DNA of 64,000 nucleotides from the NCBI RefSeq assembly GCF_022965805.1, contig NC_133105.1:26635208-26699207 (forward strand). Direction: 5' to 3'. This stretch comes from Primulina eburnea (Eukaryota > Streptophyta > Magnoliopsida > Lamiales > Gesneriaceae). Positions 57,502 through 64,000 of this stretch are shown in pieces. The notes under the pieces were generated by a model. The model saw nothing but the letters and a program-made list of their open reading frames with translations. It was not told the origin of the DNA and did not search any database. Position numbers and translations under genes: made by a program. Positions within the stretch are counted from its first letter, which is position 1. Each line of letters opens with the position of its first letter.

Positions 57502-58561
57502 TCACTCACAGATGTTGTCCTGGGTGTTACAACACCTATGGACAACACCCAGCATGCATGTGCATTTTATTTTTAGGATGCTAGGCATATTTCATTCATT
57601 CTGTTTTGTGTGAAGTCTGTACAAAGTGTCGGTTACTGATGGTGTGCTCTCAGTTGAGAATCAAACTTTCTAACAAAATCCTTTAAGGTGTGGTATATGC
57701 TCAATCGAAGTCACTATGCTACCCGCATATCACATAGTCATGACTGATGTGAAAATGACTTGGAAACTTGGTGAGCAAGAAGGTGAAAAACAGAAAAGGG
57801 AAGAAAAATGAAACTAAATGTTTAGAAGAAAATGGAAAAAGCTACCTAGAGGAGTCCAATGAAGACCGTTCTTCTAGAGTGGGAGCTACCACTTCTAAGT
57901 CAAACTACAGACGGAAAAAGATACCTAGAGGAGTCCAACGAAGACCATTCTTCTAGAGTGGGAGCTACCATATCTGATGTAAACATTCTCAAGAAAGTTT
58001 GAGTCAAAACAGTGAGTGTTGCCTAACGGTGTTACCAACACCCACGTACAGACAGACCACAATTTGATCACATGCTTGTGGTGTTTCATTTTTGATCATA
58101 TTTTAGGCATAAATTTTAAGTTACTCATATCGCTGTTATGTAAATTCATCATGTCCAGTGGGCTATCAGTTCTTGACAAATGAAATTCGAACAAAAACCC
58201 CGACCAACCCAATCTTGAAATACATTGCTATCTAACGGTTAGTGGGGTGAATTCGATGTGGCGTTTCACACTGCCTGATTTTTTTTATGATTACACCGGC
58301 TCGGAAAGTTACCATTGGATGAGCGTAAATTCTGATTTGGAAAGAGGCTGCGGTTACAGGTCAAGAAAATATTACCGTTGGAGGAATATGCTTAAATACT
58401 TAGGAATGGATGATGCACAACTTTACTGACTGATATTTCCTTGCACAGTATAAATTTTTGTCCTGCTCTCATTACTCATTTGTTGCGAAAAGTTATTTCT
58501 GTCTTCTGATTTTCTTGTGTCCCTTCAATCCACACTATTTCTTGTGTTCTTTATTCGACAG
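57502..58561 (+). other. SIRE-2 spacer between pol and third ORF
   Basis: Non-coding. It holds hairpin-motif clusters at 57523-57550 and 58028-58042, a 79-bp tandem repeat (57834-57972) and, at its end, TTCTTGTGTTCTTTATTCGACAG in two parts: a pyrimidine-rich run and CAG immediately before the ATG, a good 3' splice-site candidate. Confidence 0.7.
57834..57972. repeat. 79-bp tandem repeat in SIRE-2 spacer
   Basis: Two units offset by 79 bp, the second incomplete, both with GGAAAAAG, TACCTAGAGGAGTCCAA, GAAGACC, TTCTTCTAGAGTGGGAGCTA. A handful of substitutions separate them. Confidence 0.88.
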
Positions 58562-60475
58562 ATGGCTGGGTTCGATCGTCACGACATCAGAAATGAAATG
58601 GCTGCAAGTTTGGGGGAAAAATCACCTGACTCAACACCCGCAGTCGAAACCAATGTGGGAGGGATGGCAATGGTCAGTGTACCAGAAGAACCAGTGCCAC
58701 TGGAAACTATTGCCCCTGGTGAACCCGGGAATGCAATCGACAATGAAAATCCACCAGATTTTGAGGCTGTGAAGAGAGCTTTCCCCCCTGTCCCTATGCG
58801 TCGCACGTCAAAGAGACAAGCAGGGTTTGACCCTGACTTTGTTCCTACAAAGAAACCAAGGGCATCCACCGTCCCATTTATTCTGGATCCGGATTTCTCA
58901 TCTGGAGACGACTCCAACGATGAGGATTTTGAGTTGGTGGCTCGCCCCAAACCAACTGTTACTGCAAAGGAAAGTGGTTCTTCTACTGGTGCCCACAAGC
59001 AACACCCAGTCACGGACAATCAAGTTGCTTCTGAAGAAAGGGTTCCTGATAAGCCTGAAGACGATGAGCAATCACTGGCCGAGTTTCTTGCTCAGCTTAA
59101 AGAAGATAAAGCGGCCAAGAGACAAATGGCTCAGGAAGAAGAGCCTGATTCAGAAATGATGAAGGAGTTTGAACAAAACCGGCCTAGCGCTTCTGACGAC
59201 TCCTCCTCTTCGTCTGTGTCTGATTTTGAGTCAGAGGAACAAGGTAATGATGCATCGGAAGAGACTGACTCTGAAGCCAGCGAATCCTCTGAGAATGCTG
59301 ATGTTGCTGCTGCTGCACCCGATGTTGAGGAGGATGTTGACAACACCTCCCACAACGTTGACTCTGCTGATTATGATCTCAGTAAGTCCTTCTCTCCGAA
59401 GTTTTACTCAGAAGAGGCCTTGGCATTGTGGCCCATATTTATTCATCGAGAGTTGATTGAAGAGAAAAACATTGACTTTGATGCGTATGGAAAGCATAAT
59501 CTGATTGAATTTTTGAAGAGCCGAAGGCTGCTCTCAACTGTCACTGCAGTCATGCCCTACTGTCGCAGAGTGGTACTGGAGTTTTATTGCAATCTTTTGA
59601 GGAGTGTGGCCGATGAGGACTCGGTGAAATACGGCAGAGTGTTCATTCGGGATCGTATTTACAATTTCTCGCCGACTGTGATCAATGCCTTCTATGACAC
59701 CCCAGATATTGAAGAAGCTGAAGAGGACTTAGATATTCATGCTGTCACCACTGTGCTTACTGGAGGTGTGGTCAATATTTTCCCTGATCATCCCAAGAAA
59801 TTGAGTGCTGCAAATCTCACCTCCTTCTTTTCTGTTCTACATAAAACTGCTATTTGGAACTGGACTCCATCAAGCAACACTACCACCGTGACTCGCTCAC
59901 AGGCCATCATGCTATTTGCTATTGGAACCGGGCGTGCTTTTAACTTTGGGAAGCTGGTTTTTCAGAATACAGTGCAATACGCTCAAGGGGATTTCAAGAA
60001 AACCAAGCTCCCTTACCCTTCGCTCATCTATGGCATCCTGGAATCTCAATGGTTCATTCCGGATATTGTTGAAGAGCTCTGCCCTGTTGGCGATTCCCTG
60101 AAGATTTGCCCAGCGTACTTCAAAGGCAACAGAAAAGTCGATCTGCCTTGGATGGGTTCGAGTGTTGCTGCAGATGTTGGCCACACTGGTGAAACAACAT
60201 CTGACCCTCTGCCCGACATTTCTAGTCTGCCCCCGACACCTCCTGCTGGCTATGTTACACTGTCCCTCTCCTACATTCGTGCTCAAATCGCCTATGGTCG
60301 ACAACATATTGATAATGCTAGGGCGACCATCGAGCATTATGAAAATCAAGTGGCTGATTATGAGCTTTTGCTAGCAGCAAGTCTCCATTCTGGACAAAAA
60401 AGGGGAGTAGACACTGCTGGGACCAGTGGGACAAAAATGGCTGATGAAGACGCAAACAGGAGTGAAGGAAACTGA
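58562..60475 (+). CDS. SIRE-2 third ORF, envelope-position protein of unknown function
   Basis: 637 codons, intact, from ATG 58562 directly after a splice-acceptor-like CAG. The open frame extends 45 bp upstream without an ATG. Residues 1-75 are Pro/Glu-rich. Residues about 78-100 hold two basic patches (RRTSKRQ, KKPR) that could be nuclear signals. About 110-285 is very acidic and Ser-rich. About 285-520 is a globular region (LWPIFIHRELIEEKNIDF, CRRVVLEFYCNLL, RVFIRDRIYNFSP) that I recognise as resembling the Pfam family called putative plant transposon protein (PF20167); this is from memory. A helix at about 570-605 precedes a hydrophilic tail. I see no signal peptide or membrane segment, so it is not a typical envelope glycoprotein. 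Confidence 0.85.
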   Translation: MAGFDRHDIRNEMAASLGEKSPDSTPAVETNVGGMAMVSVPEEPVPLETIAPGEPGNAIDNENPPDFEAVKRAFPPVPMRRTSKRQAGFDPDFVPTKKPRASTVPFILDPDFSSGDDSNDEDFELVARPKPTVTAKESGSSTGAHKQHPVTDNQVASEERVPDKPEDDEQSLAEFLAQLKEDKAAKRQMAQEEEPDSEMMKEFEQNRPSASDDSSSSSVSDFESEEQGNDASEETDSEASESSENADVAAAAPDVEEDVDNTSHNVDSADYDLSKSFSPKFYSEEALALWPIFIHRELIEEKNIDFDAYGKHNLIEFLKSRRLLSTVTAVMPYCRRVVLEFYCNLLRSVADEDSVKYGRVFIRDRIYNFSPTVINAFYDTPDIEEAEEDLDIHAVTTVLTGGVVNIFPDHPKKLSAANLTSFFSVLHKTAIWNWTPSSNTTTVTRSQAIMLFAIGTGRAFNFGKLVFQNTVQYAQGDFKKTKLPYPSLIYGILESQWFIPDIVEELCPVGDSLKICPAYFKGNRKVDLPWMGSSVAADVGHTGETTSDPLPDISSLPPTPPAGYVTLSLSYIRAQIAYGRQHIDNARATIEHYENQVADYELLLAASLHSGQKRGVDTAGTSGTKMADEDANRSEGN

Positions 60476-60645
60476 CTGATGTTTTTGTGGCTGTAATTCA
60501 TAAAATTCTGACATTGGTGTGCCTTAACTGCTTCTGTTATGTTCTTAGTTTCCCCTTGATATTGAACTAATCGATGTTATAATCTGAGTGTTGGAACATC
60601 TAACCTAAAACATCTAACTTGCAAATTTTACTGGGTTTGTTTTTC

Positions 60646-60730
60646 AGGGGGAGTCAACAACTGGTTGACTAATCCAGGGGGAGTTACCATTTTTACTGGT
60701 TTTGTCCAGAAAGGCAAAAAAGGGGGAGAT
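60646..60730 (+). promoter_or_regulatory. Polypurine tract of SIRE-2 with two upstream look-alikes
   Basis: AAAAAAGGGGGAGAT abuts the 3' LTR at 60731. Two further AGGGGGAG tracts lie at 60646-60653 and 60676-60683. Confidence 0.85.
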
Positions 60731-61515
60731 TGAAAGGAATTTTATTCCTTGATTTATTCTTTGATATATTTTCCTTATCAATTACTTTCCTTTTGATAAT
60801 ATCCGTAGTATTTTTGCCTTTCTGGAGTATGATTTCGTGTGGATTCAAAAGACTCAAGATATTATCTATAAGATATATTATGCTTATTTTCAATAGAGTT
60901 TGTTTCCTAATGAAATTGGTTTTCCATGTTTAATAGGAAAAAGGATGAAGTGGGTATAAATAAGAGGAGACGATATTGAACTCGGGCTGGTGATTTTTGG
61001 GAGTCAGAGACGAATTGATACGCAGAGACGGTTTCCGAGAATAGCAAATCTCATGTCGTTGAAAGCTTGTTGCTGTGAAGTGCTGACAACATCTGAAGAC
61101 AACACCTAATCACTGTTTTGATTAGAGTGTTGAGTTTTGAAGATTTTTCACTTCTCAGTTGATGCATCTCATATTGTTTTGATTATACGGTTTGTTAGAG
61201 GTTTAGGATGCAATTTGTTACTCACCGTGTTAAGGGAGTTGTTTTATTCTTTCACTAGTATTGGTTTTTGTAAACTTACAAGTTTTTCTAGTGAATTATT
61301 TTGCCCTATGGCACCGCACAAGTATTTTATACTTGTGCATAATTAACTGACTCGTCTCTCGTATTACTATTGTTTAAGTTACATGTTAGTGTGTTAAAAG
61401 TATAATTTCCGCTGCATGTTGTCGTGGGTGTTACAACACCTACGAACAACACCTACATTCTGATACACACAACATTCACCCTCGTCACGTTCACACTGTG
61501 GAAACTCAACTTTCA
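60731..61515 (+). repeat. SIRE-2 3' LTR
   Basis: 785 bp, same length as the 5' LTR, about ten substitutions by eye. Hairpin-motif clusters at about 61079-61106 and 61427-61453. Confidence 0.96.
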
Positions 61516-61520
61516 TCTAA

Positions 61521-61706
61521 AATATGAGAATTTAATTTATTAAACTCAAAAAGTTGAGTTTATTAAATAATAAATTAAATATAGTGGGAACTATGTTTAA
61601 TGGGATTGTGGGAACTATGTTTAATGAGATTGTAGGAGTACAAATCCAAAATACTAAATAATTAAAGTTCTTAATGGACCTTGATTAATTGATTAAACTA
61701 GTTGGA
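61521..61706 (+). repeat. Copia-1 3' LTR, last piece (truncated)
   Basis: Continues the LTR after SIRE-2 (AATATGAGAATTTAATTT), aligning with 3310-3475. It contains a small local duplication of TGGGAACTATGTTTAATG. The alignment stops after GTTGGA at 61706, and the remaining several hundred bp of LTR are missing. Confidence 0.88.
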
Positions 61707-62283
61707 GTAGAAGGGTTCAGAGAGTTATTAGGAACTATGCAATCTAAGTACTAGAATTCGTGTCAGTTTCGGAGAAAGTGAAATCATCATTAACTGATGA
61801 GTTGTTGTACAAATAAGATTCATGAGAACGACGTTTGACACAGTCTGATTGGGCCGGTTCTTGAAAAAACTTGTTATCGGGAGCTGGTAGTATATGGCAA
61901 AAGGGTTGCTTAGTTTAGCATTAGAATTATGCTGAAAATGGTTGAAAACAGATTGTAAAGTCTGTTGATCAGTGTACATGAAATTAGTCTTAGCTTGAGT
62001 GTCTTTGATGGAAAGGGCAGCCATGTCATAGGCCAAAGCTGCTTCTTGAGCAGTGTCAAAGTGCCTAACCAATGCTTTTCTTTGGTGGTAGGATTTTGGA
62101 TTTTCGTGGCAGATCGGCCCCAGGGTCGCCCTGTCTGGCTCCTAGGAACTGCCCTGGCTCCATTGGTTTATTCTGGACCCTTCGCTCGGTGTGACGAGAT
62201 GATGCAAACGTGTTGTATTGAAGTAGTGTGAAGCCTCTTTCAGTGAGGATGGGCTCAAAGAGGGTTAAGGGTTTATGAAAGAT
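61706..62283 (-). pseudogene. AP2/ERF transcription factor pseudogene
   Basis: ERF proteins bind GCC-box or related promoter DNA in the nucleus. On the minus strand an open region from 62283 leads into a recognisable AP2/ERF domain: FLGARQ, a 1-bp frameshift, RPWGRSATKIQNPTTKEKHW, another 1-bp loss at the GTFDT position, then FDTAQEAALAYDMAALSIKD and AKTNFMYTD. Downstream, a tail continues through two more frame changes near 61890 and 61745 and includes YLDCIVPNN. The RPWGR and AAEIR region is degraded (ATKIQ). The domain and tail remind me of the LEP-like ERF group, which is only a guess. It is cut at 61706 by the truncated Copia-1 LTR, and the stop codon is not seen. It is the only host-derived gene sequence in the window. 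Confidence 0.8.
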
Positions 62284-62945
62284 TCAAAGGGTTTATTTGT
62301 TGACATGTTTTTGAAACAATATGAACAAAGTTTGTCTTGTTTTCTTAGTGGAAAGTGCAAGAAAAGGGGCAGTTTTTTGAGTTTGAATGCATTGTGTTGG
62401 AGGGCTCTTAAATTCATTGAGTCATATGATCATGTCGAGGGCAAAAGAACTTGGGAAATGTGACATTTAAAGGATAAATATTTCAAAATTCATGAGTTCA
62501 TCTTGCTTATAATATATATTTTAATTTTTGTAAGGGTTTTTTTAATCATATTTCAAACAAATCACATAGTTGATAGGAAAATTAATATAGTTGAGAAAAT
62601 TATTGCGGATATTAAAATTTGAGAGTTGATATTTACACTTCATTTTTATCATTTGCACTCCATTTGTGAATAATTTTGATACATATTTTAAACTGTCAAA
62701 AAATTTAATTTATTCTACGAAAATAACTTTAAAATCATTAGATAATTGAAAACAACAATCAATGGGTATATATATATATATACATGACATATTATTAATT
62801 TCTAACTTAACTTATAATTTTTTGTTTGCTAGTTCCTTTAAATATTTTAAGACTACTTCTTGAGAGTCATTATAAATTATAATATCAATAACATTATGGA
62901 AGAATGATGGATTAAATTGTTGGATCTCGGTTTTCTCGTGGCAAA
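62284..62945. other. Unassigned AT-rich sequence
   Basis: I see no gene or element here. It lies upstream of the ERF pseudogene and could be its old promoter region. A (TA)n run of about 16 bp lies at 62767-62782. Short open frames are not supported. Confidence 0.5.
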
Positions 62946-64000
62946 TGAATCTTCTGCCCTTTTTATTACTTAAAAAGTACTAGATTTTTTTACACTCAAT
63001 TTTCGGTCATATACATATACCACAAGAAAATATTTTTATACAATATTTTGTCTCTTAAAATATAACATCAACCAACTAGTATTTTAAAAATCAAGTGAAA
63101 TAGCCATAAAAATGAAATCGTCGCATTTTTCATCAAACCTAAAAACAATAAACTTGAAAAGTATAGCCAATACTAAACCTATCAAAAATATCTCAAAAGC
63201 ATAAATAAATATTTTTAAAATCTTTAACGTAAATCATTAAACATAAATCGTAAATGCGAAAAAAGTGGATGCACTGGTCATCGGGTTGTGTGCACCTTCA
63301 GTCCAGTCAAATCATCCATCAAGACCTCCCTCAAATTCACATGCATCCATCACACCTAGTGAGTCTAAAGACTCAACACACAATAATCTTTATAAAAAAT
63401 AATACGTATAAAACCACATGCAACGATGGAAATACTTTTACTTAAAAATAATATTTCATGTCATTTTTAAATAAACCTTAAATTGTTCCTTTTTCCTCAA
63501 CATGACATAAAACCTTTTAACATGATCATAAACATTTTCCATTTTCATTTTCTTTTGTTGATTCAGATCATTAATTGTGACTTTCCTCAAACCTCAAAAG
63601 TCGATGGATCCATCTAATGAAACCGCAGTACTGGGCAGTGGGGGACACTAGCGATACTCTTATCGGTCAACTGGGCCCTGGTCTATCCACTTTCGAATAG
63701 AATACGATCGTCGGGTCTCCCTCTAGGGCCTTCTCCCATAAATGGGCTCTCTCTGGGGCATTTCTCCTCACGATATTCTCATTTTTACCTCAAACCTCAT
63801 ATCCGTAATAATGAAAATACGATCGTCAGGCTCCCACTGGGACCGTTGCCCTCACGATATCTCCATCATTATCAAATTAGTCACAATTATTTCACTTCCT
63901 TTAACGTTTTACATTCACATCACTTTATAAAATCATGCATTACATAACATTTTTGTTTTTGAAACCAAGCATGCAACATGTCTTCCTTATATCATAAAAA
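62946..64000 (-). mobile_element. LTR of the LARD-like family, truncated by the window end
   Basis: From TGAATCTTCTGCCC at 62946 the sequence follows 3857 onward: the GTGTGCACCTTCAGTCCAG block, CACACCTAGTGAGTCTAAAG, GATGGATCCATCTA, CAGTACTGGGCAG and two units of the 30-bp minisatellite (about 63713-63769). It is diverged from both copies at 3857-12307. It may be a solo LTR or the end of a complete element; the rest lies outside. Confidence 0.82.

Larger units (their letters stand above)
51602..61515 (+). mobile_element. SIRE-2: nearly complete SIRE-type Copia element with a full third ORF
   Basis: 9914 bp with perfect TCTAA duplications (51597-51601, 61516-61520) and 785-bp LTRs. By eye the LTRs differ by about ten substitutions and no indel, so it is fairly recent. 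Gag and pol share one reading frame from 52462 to 57501, interrupted only by TGA (54229) and TAG (56116). A third ORF follows after a 1-kb spacer. The hairpin-like motif GGTGTT-N2/3-AACACC recurs throughout. Confidence 0.96.
1..61706 (+). mobile_element. Copia-1: outermost Copia LTR retrotransposon, split by five insertions
   Basis: Once the guests at 723-2878, 3857-12307, 15239-39266, 41530-49666 and 51602-61515 are skipped (with one TSD copy each), a single plus-strand Copia element reads through: 5' LTR, primer-binding site, leader, gag, protease, integrase, reverse transcriptase, RNase H, polypurine tract and 3' LTR. The domain order and a gag of the TNT1-94-like kind place it in Ty1/Copia. 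The long LTR (about 1.9 kb estimated) suggests an Angela-like lineage, which I cannot confirm. Both ends are incomplete: the first ~100 bp of the 5' LTR are missing or diverged, and the 3' LTR is cut at about 61706 against a host-gene relic. All genes carry stops and frameshifts, so it is inactive. It must be the oldest layer, since the other elements sit inside it. Confidence 0.88.

Noticed and set aside
58458..58772. A separate small gene overlapping the start of the SIRE-2 third ORF
   Set aside because: It is in another frame of the third-ORF region. The 637-codon frame with its acceptor-like start explains the region better.
58562..60475. Calling the SIRE-2 third ORF an envelope glycoprotein
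   Set aside because: No signal peptide, membrane segment or cysteine-rich ectodomain is visible. Only its position behind RNase H matches an envelope gene.
62275..62463. A plus-strand open frame of 62 codons next to the ERF relic
   Set aside because: No domain and no support from context. It overlaps the upstream flank of the ERF pseudogene and ends by chance.

Overview
This window looks like intergenic nuclear DNA of a flowering plant, probably a eudicot. Almost all of it is one nested stack of LTR retrotransposons. I see no intact host gene, rRNA, tRNA or CRISPR. The lineage of the plant is a guess: the extra ORF behind RNase H in the SIRE-type element resembles ones I associate with Lamiales such as Gesneriaceae.

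The stack can be dissected because most insertions keep TG...CA ends and a 5-bp target-site duplication (TSD). The outermost element, Copia-1 (+ strand), runs from near the window start to about 61706. Five elements sit directly in it: solo LTR-1 (723-2878, TSD GAAGG), a long-LTR element without coding capacity (3857-12307, minus strand, TSD GAAAA), SIRE-1 (15239-39266, minus strand, TSD GAGAC/GAGAT), Gypsy B (41530-49666, TSD TTGGA) and SIRE-2 (51602-61515, TSD TCTAA). SIRE-1 itself carries solo LTR-2 (20546-21464, TSD GTCTA) and Gypsy A (26194-37822, TSD TGTCT). Gypsy A carries a 3.4-kb internally deleted Tekay-like element, mini-Tekay (27648-31094, TSD TCACA). That is four levels of nesting. 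After each guest and one TSD copy are skipped in the reading, the interrupted LTR or gene resumes.

Coding content is retroelement only. SIRE-2 is the best preserved: gag, pol in the same frame as gag but broken by two stop codons, and a complete third ORF of 637 codons in the envelope position. SIRE-1, Copia-1, Gypsy A and Gypsy B are decayed. Right of the stack (61706-62283, minus strand) is a frameshifted AP2/ERF transcription-factor pseudogene, the only host-gene sequence found. The window ends inside another LTR of the long-LTR family (62946-64000).

The most interesting signals are these. (1) Gypsy A and Gypsy B each carry in their LTRs a conserved 59-nt exon-like block with an ATG, 17 codons and a splice donor, whose phase matches a splice acceptor at the ATG-less start of gag. 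(2) The same LTRs hold arrays of 7 to 10 copies of a 14-bp alternating purine-pyrimidine palindrome, CGCGCATATGCGCG, upstream of a TATA region that Gypsy A has expanded to (TA)34. (3) SIRE-2 contains a hairpin-prone DNA motif (GGTGTT-N2/3-AACACC followed by ACAACACC) repeated about ten times across LTR, gag, pol, spacers and the third ORF, in different reading frames. (4) The mini-Tekay element has LTRs that look identical, and three 71-bp-spaced G-box/ABRE sites upstream of its TATA box.
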